From contig RSEH01000186.1 of NCBI GenBank assembly GCA_006503475.1, positions 1-64,000 on the forward strand: a DNA stretch of 64,000 nt. The letters run 5' to 3'. How positions within the stretch are numbered: position 1 is the stretch's first letter; every line of letters starts with the position of its first letter. The DNA comes from Stentor roeselii (taxonomy: Eukaryota > Ciliophora > Heterotrichea > Heterotrichida > Stentoridae). The position numbers and the translations under genes are program-made. The notes below the pieces were generated by a model. It had not been told where the DNA came from and searched no databases. It worked only from the letters and a program-made list of their open reading frames with translations. Shown one piece after another: positions 32,000 to 41,103 of the stretch.

Positions 32000-33271
32000 C
32001 TAGCCGATCGCATTTGTCAAGTTCCAAGGCAAGATAACTATTTCACCATAAGGATTTGTTTCTTCAATAGGAAGAAGCAACTTATAATCATTCTTAAACT
32101 CTCCAAGTGTGCCTTTGAGCGCTTCTCTAGCAGTGACCGACAAATTTTTATTATCATCCAAATGTCCAAAAGAAGCCAGAGCAGTGACTCCAATTAACTC
32201 CATCAAAGCATCAGCTCCAACCGAAGTGAAAGGATTTCCAGCCATGTTGATTTCATACAAAGTTTGATTTTTGCTGATTTCAACATTTAAAAACCTGCAA
32301 AAGTCATCATGTAGGTCATTATGTCCAAGATTCAAGATAGTAAGACTGACATTAATCCTCAAAGCCTTAGCCAGATACCGTCCAATATTCGAACTAATCG
32401 CATTATAACTCAAGTCAAGCTTAGTCAAAACACGGTTATGTTTAAGAGTCTCTGAAATAACAACAATACTTCTACTATCCAAATAACACTGCGACAGGTT
32501 TAGACTAGTAAGATGTTCAAAGTTATTCAAAACACTTGCTGGTACTTTTGACTGAGGAATTCCGAAATTAATCACATTTTTCACCTGAAGAAGACCTTTC
32601 CAAAAAGTCTCAGCTCCAGTTCCTTGCACACTAATGGCTAAAAAGTGTAATCTAGTCAACCTCTTCAAACTCGTTAAAAGTCCATTGATCAATGCAGTCT
32701 CATTCGAAAACAAATTCCCAGACAAGCTAGATAAACCTTACTCCAAATACTCCAGATGAGTTCCTCCACTTTTAATAATATCTGTAAACTTCAGCAAAAA
32801 TGCCTTTCCCAGTTCATTATTACTCAAGTTAACTCTCGTGATTTTCGTGATTTTAAAGATTTCCTCCAATTCTGGAATAAAAGTGTCGTTTAAGTTATTT
32901 CTTGACAGGTCTAAAGTCGTGATTCGAGTCAATCGCTTAAGTCCTCCAATCAGTGAAATCATCGCGTCTTTTGTCACCCCGCGGCCTGAAAAGTGAGTCA
33001 AAGAAATTTTTTCGTAATCAGGGTTCACAGGTGGCAGGACTTCTCCTTTTTTAGGCTCTGGAGCTGGGGCTGGAAGGTCCAAGTCTTTCACGGCCTGGGA
33101 AAAGGTCTTTGAATCGTCTTGGGCGAGAAGAAACTTGGGGGCGATCGAGGGTCCTGTGTATTTTTCCCATTTGTAAGGAACTTCTACGTCTTGACCAGTC
33201 GCTTTGATGAGCTGCTCACGAAGGAACTGAATCAGTTCATCTCGTTCTTGAATTTCAGTCTTGAGGTCCAT
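32000..33271 (-). CDS. Leucine-rich-repeat protein, ribonuclease-inhibitor type (418 aa, 2 exons)
   Basis: Exons 33271-32742 and 32726-32000, joined across the 15-nt intron 32727-32741 (GTAAGGTTTATCTAG). The junction restores the repeat EYLDLSGNLF. ATG at 33271, TAG stop. Residues 1-25 are a helix (EIQERDELIQFLREQL), then a Pro-rich linker (LPAPAPEPKKGEVLPP), then about nine to ten 28-residue LRRs of the RI/NLR type, such as ITTLDLSRNNLND, LTSLNLSQCYLDSR and LTKLDLSYNAIS. Such intracellular LRR proteins are common in ciliates and are often protein-binding parts of ciliary or cortical complexes; a specific role is unknown. Starts 8 bp after the FAM91 start codon region on the same strand. A second LRR protein of the same type lies at 41104. 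Confidence 0.88.
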
Positions 33272-33411
33272 TATTAATGTTTAAGAATGGAGTGTTTGAG
33301 AATTTTATTGATTAAGGTTGATTTGAAGGATTGGACTTTCAGATTGTTTGAATGCTTTAAGTTCAGAAAGCTTGTAGTGGGATTTTTTTTATTCCTTGTG
33401 GAATTCCTTGA
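33272..33411. other. Short G/T-rich spacer
   Basis: Divergent spacer between the LRR gene and a doubtful small plus-strand gene. Nothing specific is visible. Confidence 0.3.
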
Positions 33412-33679
33412 ATGCAGGCTGTGAAGTTGATTGTTGCGGGAGAATATCTTGAGTTTAAAGCTTTTTTGAGGTATGGCTTGGATGTTTTGGTACTGGACTC
33501 AACAGAAGCGAGTTTCGGGAACACTTGGACATCAAAGGTCGTTTTATAGAAGATTTTTTAATCACTTGGTGCCTTTCTTGGTGTTTTATGGTTCAGGAAT
33601 GAAGAGTAGTCATGAAAGTGATGGGAAAAGATTAGTTTGTTTGGAGGAATTATCAGGAAGTTTATTAAAGATATTCTAA
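33412..33679 (+). CDS. Doubtful small gene (about 83 aa) with a non-standard gap in frame
   Basis: The ATG at 33412 opens MQAVKLIVAGEYLEFKAFLR, which reads like a protein start, to about codon 42. A second frame continues VPFLVFYGSGMKSSHESDG to the TAA at 33677-33679. The frames join only if 16 nt are removed at about 33537-33552 (GGTCGTTTTATAGAAG), which does not match the local intron rule (GTA start, 15 nt, A at position 10 from GT). It may be a real 16-nt intron, a frame error or a decayed gene. No family recognised. Its stop overlaps by two bases the stop of the next gene on the other strand. Confidence 0.35.
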
Positions 33680-33963
33680 TTAACCTTTTTATCAATTTCT
33701 TTATCTAAAGCTTGAATTTTGTGAAGATTTTTGTGGTAGGCTTGAATTAATTTGATTTCTAAGGATTGCAACTTGCTGTTCTCGTCGATTACTTCTGATA
33801 GGGCTGATTCTATTATGAAAATCAATTCGGCTAGACCTTGACAATCGTCGCAATTTATTGGGTTTGAGTTTTTTTTTAGTTCAGTGGGTTTTGTGGGTTC
33901 TCTTTTTTGGTTTGTGACGTCTTGGAGTGACATTGTGGGGGGTCGATTGTGTAATATTATCAT
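33676..33963 (-). CDS. Small coiled-coil protein (95 aa)
   Basis: ATG at 33963 (MIILHNRPPT); an internal ATG at 33933 (MSLQDVTNQK) is an alternative start. Ends in TAG. The C-terminal 50 residues form an amphipathic helix (ELIFIIESALSEVIDENSKL, then QALDKEIDKKVN) after a CDDCQGL segment. No family recognised. Convergent with the doubtful gene on the left: the two stop codons overlap at 33677-33678. Confidence 0.5.
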   Translation of the reverse strand: MIILHNRPPTMSLQDVTNQKREPTKPTELKKNSNPINCDDCQGLAELIFIIESALSEVIDENSKLQSLEIKLIQAYHKNLHKIQALDKEIDKKVN

Positions 33964-34067
33964 GTCTGTTTGTTAAGGGATGATTAATAATTAATGATTT
34001 ATCTTTTGATAAAATATGGAATATTAAATCTTATCCTCTATTAATTAAACCATCCCACTAACTTTAC

Positions 34068-36050
34068 CTAAAAACAAGACCTCCAGCCTGATTTCTTCTT
34101 CGCTCCTTCAGTGATAAGTTTTTTCATCGAGGCCTTTTTTTCCTTTTCTCCAATTTTTTTCATAAAATCATCAAACTGTATATTAAAATCAGTGATATCA
34201 ACTTCTTTAAAAACCTTCTTAATCGCTTTAATTTTCATACCATCTAAATTTTCTTCATCAATCTTAACTTCAGGTTTGCTACTTTTCAGTAACTTCGAGC
34301 AGATGGTTTGCTTGAGAGTATTAACTTCTAAAGCAGTTTTAATAATCTCATCAATCACAACCCAGACCTTTCTAGTGTTTCCAACATATGCAAATCCACT
34401 AACTTTAAACTTTTCTTTGACATGAAGTCTTAAAATTTCAAGCATTTGATTTGAAATGCTGATAATTTCTTCTGGATGTGAAAGTCTTCCGATTTCTTTC
34501 GTTAAAAACTCAAAACTTGAATTTTCTATCACATCGAAGTATTTTTTTATTTCTTGGATTTCTTGATAAGTCCTTGAACTGAACTTCAGGATGTTTTTTT
34601 CAGAGATTTGTTTTTTTTTAATAGAAGCCATTTGTTCATATGTCTTGATATTTAGATCTTTTGATTTTGTGATTGATGTGATTTTTTTTTTTGCATTCTT
34701 GATGTCGATGTCGACTTTTTCGATTTCTTCTTTAAGTGATTTTTTTTCTAGTTCTTTATTCATGAGTTGAGCCTGCTGTTCTTTTCTAGCTTCAGCTTTA
34801 GTTAAAATTTCTCCATCAATATCTCCTATTTGTTTTTCATTTGTTTCTCTTTTCGTGCTAACCGATTCTTTTTTGAACTTTTTCATTTCTCGTTCAATTT
34901 TTGTGATAGATTCCCAAAGTTCTGATAATTCACCGTCTTTTGTTTCGATTTTCTTCATAATATCTTTTTTTTTCTCATTTAATTTCTCGATATCATCTTC
35001 AATTACCTTGACCTGCTCATCAATATCCTCATTTAACTTCTCACAGTTTGACTTAAGTTTAATCAAGTCTTTAAGATCAGGGTCAGAGTCCCAAAGTTTT
35101 TTCATTTTTTTATTATTGACATTAACATTCTCATCTTCCAGAAAGTCAACTTTTTTCGATAAAAGTAAAATTCGATTATGCAAGTCCATATTTTCAACTT
35201 TCATTGCTCGAATATTACTTAAACAAGCTCCAGCGATTTCAACTTCTCTAATTTTTTCAGACTTAAAATAACTTTTTTTACTTTTTTTAGTTTCTTTGAC
35301 CCAAGGACAAGAATGCAATTCAGTCGCTTTTTTTACATTATTTTCCTGTTCAATTCCCAAGCTAAAATTATAATTTTTTCCCCAAGCATATACAATTCCA
35401 TTCATATGTACAGCAAAAGAGCTAAAAGGTCCAGCAGAGATTCTAACAATATTGTTAATTTCTTCAATTCTTTTCGGATTCATGTAGAAATTTTCTTCAT
35501 CTTTCGATCTTTCTTTACCCACTCGCGACCTTCGGCTGGCGAAAGGAAATTTCGAGTTTTCTTCTTTGACCTTTTCTTCAAAGTCTCGACTTAACTGGAA
35601 GTAGTCGTTGTTTCCCCAGGACCAGACGTACATCCCCATTTCCAAGGCCAGGACGTGGGAGTCTCCACAGGCCAATGCAACGATTTGAATGCCGACCAAC
35701 TCTTTCACTGGCGACGGCTGGTTGAACATTGAAGGGTCTTCTGAACTGTCACTCATTCCCCAGCAGATCGTCTGGCCTTTCTTGTTTAGCATGAAGGACA
35801 AGTGCCGGGTTGACTCTATTGTCACTATTTTCAAATTCTCTTCAAGAGTCGGAATTGTTTGAACTAGTTCGAAGGTGTAAAGGTCAGTCACGTAGTTCGC
35901 TTTTTCGTTTTTCCAGTAAAAATCTCGCTCTTTTGGACCTTCAATTACGAAAAGATCCACCCAGTTCATACACTCATTGTAAAGTTTTTTACATTTTTCG
36001 CAGTCTTTTTTGTTTTTTGAAGGAACAAAATAGTGTCTTTCTTCTGTCAT
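34068..36050 (-). CDS. RCC1-repeat protein with long coiled coil (660 aa)
   Basis: ATG at 36050 (AAATAAATG), TAG stop, no intron needed. Residues about 60-250 carry RCC1/RLD-type blades: QTICWGMSDSSEDP, a CGDSHVLALE turn, YVWSWGNNDYFQLS, SAGPFSSFAVHMNG and IVYAWGKNYNFSLG. Only about three blades are clear, fewer than the seven of a full propeller. Residues about 280-480 are a strongly charged coiled coil, then a helical C-terminus. An N-terminal CEKCKKLYNEC may bind metal. RCC1 proteins act as Ran exchange factors or as docking propellers; the partial propeller plus coiled coil makes a structural role more likely. It is divergent from the AMPK-like kinase with 218 bp between starts. Confidence 0.78.
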   Translation of the reverse strand: MTEERHYFVPSKNKKDCEKCKKLYNECMNWVDLFVIEGPKERDFYWKNEKANYVTDLYTFELVQTIPTLEENLKIVTIESTRHLSFMLNKKGQTICWGMSDSSEDPSMFNQPSPVKELVGIQIVALACGDSHVLALEMGMYVWSWGNNDYFQLSRDFEEKVKEENSKFPFASRRSRVGKERSKDEENFYMNPKRIEEINNIVRISAGPFSSFAVHMNGIVYAWGKNYNFSLGIEQENNVKKATELHSCPWVKETKKSKKSYFKSEKIREVEIAGACLSNIRAMKVENMDLHNRILLLSKKVDFLEDENVNVNNKKMKKLWDSDPDLKDLIKLKSNCEKLNEDIDEQVKVIEDDIEKLNEKKKDIMKKIETKDGELSELWESITKIEREMKKFKKESVSTKRETNEKQIGDIDGEILTKAEARKEQQAQLMNKELEKKSLKEEIEKVDIDIKNAKKKITSITKSKDLNIKTYEQMASIKKKQISEKNILKFSSRTYQEIQEIKKYFDVIENSSFEFLTKEIGRLSHPEEIISISNQMLEILRLHVKEKFKVSGFAYVGNTRKVWVVIDEIIKTALEVNTLKQTICSKLLKSSKPEVKIDEENLDGMKIKAIKKVFKEVDITDFNIQFDDFMKKIGEKEKKASMKKLITEGAKKKSGWRSCF

Positions 36051-36268
36051 TTATTTAATTAAGTGAAATTACCTTCCTTTGACTTTTAGAAGATTATTAA
36101 CAATGATAAATTAAATCCTAGCCCATCTAAATATCTTCATCAAAAAGTTATTAAATCTTTTTCTAATCCTCCATCGAAAACTCTTCCTAACCTTCATCAG
36201 GCTCTTTCCTTTAACACCCTGGCCAAAACCTAATTGTTGCAAATAATAACTGATAAAAAAGCTAAACC

Positions 36269-37714
36269 ATGGAACAATCATCCAAACAACAGTCAATCGG
36301 CAACTACGAAATCGGCAAAACCATCGGTCGAGGGACTTTTGGGAAGGTAAAACTCGGGACACACAAGCTAACAACTGAGAAAGTCGCCGTGAAAATCCTA
36401 GAAAAAGATCGGATTAAAGATGTTTCAGATGTTGAAAGAGTTGCAAGAGAAATTCACATCTTAAAGCTGATAAGACATCCTAACATAATCCAGCTCTACG
36501 AAGTAATTTAAAAGTAGATCATCGAGACTCCTAAAAGACTTTTTCTTATCATGGAATATGCGAGCGGAGGCGAGCTTTTTGACTACATCGTCGCGAAAAC
36601 AAAGCTAAGCGAGTTGGAATCCTGCAAGTTTTACCATCAAATCATCTCTGGAGTCGAGTACATCCACAAACTTGGAGTCGTTCATCGTGACCTGAAACCT
36701 GAAAACTTGTTACTTGACGACAAAAACAACATCAAAATCGTTGACTTTGGTCTTTCAAATACTTATAAAACTGGTGAATTACTTCAAACTGCCTGCGGCA
36801 GTCCTTGCTATGCAGCTCCTGAAATGATCGCAGGAAATAAGTACATTGGGTCTAGAGTTGACTTGTGGAGCACTGGAGTTATTTTATTCGCCATGCTCAG
36901 CGGGTATCTGCCTTTTGAAGACCCGAATACTGCAGATCTTTACAAGAAAATACTTAACTGTGAGTATGAGACTCCTGAATGGATTAATGACTTGACTCGT
37001 GATTTTCTGTCTAAAGTGCTGAATACTGACCCGGATAAAAGATTTACAATTGCAGAAATTCGTAGTCATCCGTGGTTTTGTCAGGTAAATGAGTCGAATT
37101 CTGAAGGGATTATTGTGGGATACTCTGCTATGCCTGTTAATACTGAGATACTTGAACAGCTTGTTTCATTTAATATTGATCCTGAACATTGCCAGAAGTG
37201 TATCGAGGCCAATAAGCATAATGATGTCACTACTACTTATTATTTGATGATGAAAAAACTTCAGGCCTCGTTGGGTGTTGCGCAGACTCCTTCTGGAAAA
37301 ATTCCTCAACCACCTATCATGCCTTTCGCACCTTTACTCAATAATGAATTTAGACCTATTTTAAGACATCGCAAATATTTGGATAAGAAAAGTAGGGATA
37401 AAAGTAATAAGAGGGAAAAAAGAAGCAGTGCTGATGAGAAGAGAATTGTTAGGGATCAGAGCTTTGGGATTAGGAATGTGAAAAGTAGGGGATATGTCAG
37501 TGCGGGAAAGTATTTGAGGAATGTTGGGTGGAAAATCTCTGAAATCTACTCAACCGTAAAAAAACCTCAAATGAAAACTCAAAAAATTCGCAGTATCCAC
37601 AACAGAGAAGACCTAAACCAAAGCTACGAAGGCCGTAGAAGTCTTTTAAACAATTCCTTGAAACAGAGTCCAAAGTTAAGAAGAAGTCATTTTTTGGCTG
37701 ATAAGTCGAAATAA
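36269..37714 (+). CDS. SNF1/AMPK-alpha-like protein kinase (476 aa, 2 exons)
   Basis: Exons 36269-36502 and 36518-37714. The 15-nt intron 36503-36517 (GTAATTTAAAAGTAG) restores LYEIIETPKR. The kinase domain (about 10-263) has all key residues: GRGTFGKVKLG, the VAVKIL Lys, HRDLKPENLLL, DFGLSN, the activation-loop CGSPCYAAPEMI with LQTACGSP (Thr of the T-loop) and WSTGVILFAMLSGYLPF. Next comes a UBA/AID-like helix bundle (about 285-335, CQKCIEANKHNDVTTTYYLM) typical of SNF1/AMPK catalytic subunits. A basic tail (KYLDKKSRDKSNKREKRSS) follows where AMPK would carry its beta-binding domain; that domain is not evident. It probably acts in energy or nutrient signalling, and related ciliate kinases also act at cilia. 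It converges with DNAJC17 at 25 bp. Confidence 0.92.
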
Positions 37715-37739
37715 CTAGTGTAAATTTGTATTTTTTACC

Positions 37740-38402
37740 TTAATCTCCTCTAAGTTTTTTTCTAAGAATTTCAAGTCTTTCGAAGCTTTTACCCTGCAAA
37801 TCTTGTTGAAAACTTTCAAAACTTTCATTTTTTTCACATTCCTGAAGTTCTAGTCTTCTAACTTTAAAGAAATAAGGAGGTTTCGCGACAGCTCGATCCT
37901 GATTAAGTCTTACAGTCGCCATTTCATTTTTGAATAGAACTATCGCTGAATTCGCTTCAATTTTCGTTTGAACAACTTCTCCGTATTTCTGAAAGGCCTT
38001 GACGATTATTGTTTCAGTAAAAACTTTATTTTTTTCCCATTCGGCCTTGATTCCACTTTTCTGCACTTTTATTATTTCTTCTCGCTCTGGACGAGTGAAT
38101 CTCTTTTGAGGAATTTTTACAATTTTAGCATTTTCTCTTTCGATCAGGTCGTTTCTGAGCTTTTTTATGTTTTCTGAAAAGGCCTGGTCTTTTTTTAGCT
38201 TTTCTGATAATGATGCCCGGGTTTCTGAATTTTTAAGGGCGTGATATGCTTCGCTGATTTTTTGAAATGTTTCTGAAGAGGACTGGGATTTATCTGGATG
38301 ATGTTTAAGAGCTAGTTTTCTAGATATGTTTTACTTGTAGGCTTTTTTTACTTCAAGTTCAGTGGCGTCTAGGGATATTTCAAGGACTTGGAAGTAGTTC
38401 AT
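37740..38402 (-). CDS. DNAJC17: DNAJC17-like J-domain protein with RRM (215 aa, 2 exons)
   Basis: Start ATG at 38402. Exons 38402-38335 and 38319-37740; the 15-nt intron 38320-38334 (GTAAAACATATCTAG) interrupts helix II of the J domain just before the HPD motif. Spliced, the N-terminus reads MNYFQVLEISLDATELEVKK, then AYKKLALKHHPDKS: a canonical J domain. A charged helix follows (about 75-115), then an RRM-like fold (about 125-195, VVQTKIEANSAIVLFKNEMA). J domain plus C-terminal RRM is the DNAJC17/Cwf23 layout, a nuclear protein tied to the spliceosome. In an organism with 15-nt introns a splicing-related J protein is worth noting. Length is somewhat short of the human protein (304 aa). Confidence 0.9.
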
Positions 38403-38514
38403 GATAAAAATATAAAAAATTAATTTTCTATTTTTGGAGGTCTACATAATGACCCACTGAAATTTCAAAGAAATTTTTCCATCACAAGATCTCAGCAGAA
38501 CATCAATAAATTTA

Positions 38515-39336
38515 TTATTTATCTCCCCAAATAATATCAAATCCTCCATTAGACACCACACTTAAACCAGCAGTCAACAGAGGCAACTCTCTATAATCAC
38601 CAATCATGGAAAAGATACTATCCATGCTAGTCAAAACAGGTTGTTCAGGTAAACTTTCAATATCCTGCACATTTAAAATCGTTGGTTCAAGCCAGGCCGG
38701 TTTTTCATAAACACTTGCAGGTGCGCTTTGCAGAAGAGCATCCACATAAAAGTTATACTCGACTTCCACATGTTTATGAGGAATTTTAGTGAGTCCTTCA
38801 AAAGTTTTATTAAGTTCAGGAATACTGACTGTCAGTCTTATTTCATTTTTTTTCATCCAAACCTCGAAATACTGAAAAAAATTTGGAATTTTTTCATTGA
38901 TGTGCATCGCAAGAGGGTCGATTTCTTCGTTAAAGTAACATTTACTAGCGAGGGCTAGGATGTAAAGATTAACTAAAAGCAAATGAGTCCCTTCTTGCCA
39001 GAGAAAACGATTCAGGTAAATAGAAAAAACAGTGATTTCGAGCTCGCTCATGAAAATCTCGTTTGTTACGTCCAATAAAATCTTTTCTATTGGAAAATCT
39101 TTGAACTCTCGAGGGACTTCAGCGAGGGAAATCGCAAGTTTTAACATGTAGGGACTTCTAGAGCTCATTGAGTATTGAGACTGAAACTTTTTGTACTTTT
39201 CGTTGAAGTAAGACGCTGTTGTTTGAAGATCGGATTGGCTTGGATGGTAACATTTTTTCGCGACTGGCATGTAGATTGGGAATGGAGGGTCGCTTTCTTC
39301 ACTTATCGCTCGATAAAGAATTTCTTCTGATTTCAT
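38515..39336 (-). CDS. Unrecognised 273-aa protein, faintly cyclin-box-like
   Basis: The first ATG is at 39336 (MKSEEILYRAISEESDPPFP); the frame is open a little further upstream but without ATG. TAA stop. Mainly helical. The middle (about 95-150: FSIYLNRFLWQEGTHLLLVN, then ALASKCYFNEE) has the hydrophobic spacing of a cyclin box, with ALASK echoing the cyclin ALLLASK motif. This is a weak resemblance and no further cyclin motif is sure. The C-terminus is Pro- and Leu-containing and ends FDIIWGDK. No membrane segment. Separated from DNAJC17 by about 110 bp. Confidence 0.65.
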   Translation of the reverse strand: MKSEEILYRAISEESDPPFPIYMPVAKKCYHPSQSDLQTTASYFNEKYKKFQSQYSMSSRSPYMLKLAISLAEVPREFKDFPIEKILLDVTNEIFMSELEITVFSIYLNRFLWQEGTHLLLVNLYILALASKCYFNEEIDPLAMHINEKIPNFFQYFEVWMKKNEIRLTVSIPELNKTFEGLTKIPHKHVEVEYNFYVDALLQSAPASVYEKPAWLEPTILNVQDIESLPEQPVLTSMDSIFSMIGDYRELPLLTAGLSVVSNGGFDIIWGDK

Positions 39337-39441
39337 TAGGTTTTTAATCAAGGTTTTAATTATAGATTTTTGTTGAGTTTTATGGAGGGCTTTGGGATTA
39401 TTGATGATTTATGATAGGATTGATTATTTTATTAGTTGTGT

Positions 39442-40026
39442 TTAATTCTGATTACAGGCCAGATTGATATTACAAAATTTAACAGGAGACCAGCACAATC
39501 TCGAATAATCACATTTCCCCTTAACAACCTTTCCTCGAAGTCTACTTTTATTCCTTCCATTCTCCAGATCCAAAGGCCTATTACTTCCATCACTTTTCAA
39601 CCTTAAAACCCAGTTAATCCTCCTAATCCTTTTAAACTTCCTCAAAACCGGAGTCTCCGATCTTTTCTTGACATTTTTTGTATGAATTTTCGGTTCCCTC
39701 AAGTAAACCAAAGGAAAATCATCTCCAGAAAGTGGACTCAAAACACTTTTATTATCAAACTCAATCCTTTGATTAACCGGAGAAGGACTTTTGCAATTCC
39801 TTCCATTTTGAGTGATTTTCCTAACAAGTATCAAATTATCAAAAGTAGAATCCTCATTTCTCGAAGGCGTTAAATTTCTATGAAAGATTTCTCGATTAGT
39901 TCCAGTAGTCGGTGTTCCAAACTCACTATTAACGCCAGTCCTCGTTGCAATTCCAACAGTCCTAGTAGCGATTCCAATAGTCCTAGGTCTACTTTTGCAA
40001 GTTGTAGTGAAAACCGATTTATCCAT
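39442..40026 (-). CDS. Basic, low-complexity 194-aa protein with RT(I/V)GIAT repeats
   Basis: ATG at 40026 (MDKSVFTTTCKSRPRT), TAA stop. Residues 15-31 repeat a 7-residue unit (RTIGIATRTVGIATRTG). The rest is basic and Asn/Ser-rich with proline-containing linear motifs (SPSPVNQRIEF, SPLSGDDFPLVYL) and no predicted fold. The + strand is A/C-rich across the gene, so a by-product ORF cannot be fully excluded, but the orderly start, the stop and the 35-bp distance from H2B support a gene. Function unknown. Confidence 0.55.
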   Translation of the reverse strand: MDKSVFTTTCKSRPRTIGIATRTVGIATRTGVNSEFGTPTTGTNREIFHRNLTPSRNEDSTFDNLILVRKITQNGRNCKSPSPVNQRIEFDNKSVLSPLSGDDFPLVYLREPKIHTKNVKKRSETPVLRKFKRIRRINWVLRLKSDGSNRPLDLENGRNKSRLRGKVVKGKCDYSRLCWSPVKFCNINLACNQN

Positions 40027-40061
40027 ATTGCACTTATTAGATTGTTTAAATCTTTAATTAT

Positions 40062-40418
40062 TTAGCTAGAAAACTTGGTGACAGCCTTGGTGCCTTCGCT
40101 GACAGCATGCTTTGCTAGTTCTCCTGGAAGAATGAGTCTTACACTGGTTTGTACCTCTCTGCTGGAAAGAGTTCTTTTCTTGCCGTATCTCACGAGTTTG
40201 CTTGCTTCGAGGCAGGACTTTTCGAAGATGTCGTTGATGAAGGAGTTCATGATGCTCATTGATCGTTTGGAAATCCCGATGTCCGGGTGGACTTGCTTCA
40301 GGACTCTGTAAATATAAAGAGAGAATGTCTCTGATCGCTTCTTTGACTTCTTCTTGTCGGTTGATGCCTTTGCTTGAACAGCGGGTTTCTTTTCTTCTTT
40401 CTTTGTAGCTTTGACCAT
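40062..40418 (-). CDS. H2B: Histone H2B
   Basis: 118 aa, ATG at 40418, TAA stop, no intron. After a Lys/Ala-rich N-terminal tail ([17 protein letters not shown]) comes the H2B histone fold: [60 protein letters not shown] and [16 protein letters not shown]. The last segment is the conserved alphaC helix with the ubiquitylatable Lys (AVTKFSS). It packages DNA in nucleosomes with H2A. No partner H2A gene is adjacent. Upstream on the coding strand, TATAAATA lies 25-33 bp before the ATG. Confidence 0.98.
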   Translation of the reverse strand: MVKATKKEEKKPAVQAKASTDKKKSKKRSETFSLYIYRVLKQVHPDIGISKRSMSIMNSFINDIFEKSCLEASKLVRYGKKRTLSSREVQTSVRLILPGELAKHAVSEGTKAVTKFSS

Positions 40419-40443
40419 TATATTGTGAGTTTTGATGAAGGCG

Positions 40444-40451
40444 TATTTATA
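40444..40451 (-). promoter_or_regulatory. Candidate TATA box of H2B
   Basis: TATAAATA on the coding strand, 25 bp before the H2B ATG. If it positions the polymerase at the usual 25-30 bp, transcription would begin almost at the start codon, in line with the very short leaders implied elsewhere in the window. Confidence 0.35.
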
Positions 40452-41103
40452 TCATGAAATTAGTATGGAGGACGTTTTCTATTGGCTAATTTTTATATCT
40501 TCACAGATATGGATAGACAAGGGGATTAGTTTTTTGCGAAGATTTTTGATTTTTTGTTTAGGAGATTAATGATTTTGGGTTTTTTGGCTTGGCGTGTTGA
40601 CAGGGTTGGCTTTTGGAGTTTTGGATTTAACGAGGATTGATTTTTTTTGGGTTGGACTTTCTGGATTAGGCATTTTTAGAAAGGGTTTGGAGAGATTTGA
40701 TTTTTTTTGGATTTGAGGATTAGAGAAGAGTTGTTTGGTTTGTTTTATAGTTTTTATTTTAGATTGATAGTGAAGAGAATGACTTTTGTACTGGGGATAT
40801 TAAGTTATTGATTTAATAGTGATTTTGGTTAATTTTAGAATTATGAAGATTATTAGCAGATCTTAAAGTACTCATTGTTTGATTAAATGTAGAAATAGAC
40901 TTACGGAATTTTTTTATGGTTTTAAGGAATAATCTCTCTCCACTGAACTTAAATCAATCCAAAATAAATAACTAAATCAATTTCCTAATCTCAATCATAA
41001 AAAATTATCACCTCAAATACCCTAAACCATTCTCCATTCACACTCCACTCCACCCAACTTTCATCCAATCCAAACTCTCATCAAAAATCCCAAATCTCCA
41101 TAA
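40452..41103. other. Divergent spacer between H2B and an LRR gene
   Basis: About 0.65 kb, one of the few long gaps in the dense part of the window. The + strand is strongly G/T-rich to about 40920, then A/C-rich to the LRR start at 41104. No ORF, repeat or RNA gene recognised. It holds the promoters of both genes. Confidence 0.45.

Noticed and set aside
36111-36374. 87-codon minus-strand ORF over the kinase start
   Set aside because: Antisense to the glycine-rich loop of a conserved kinase.
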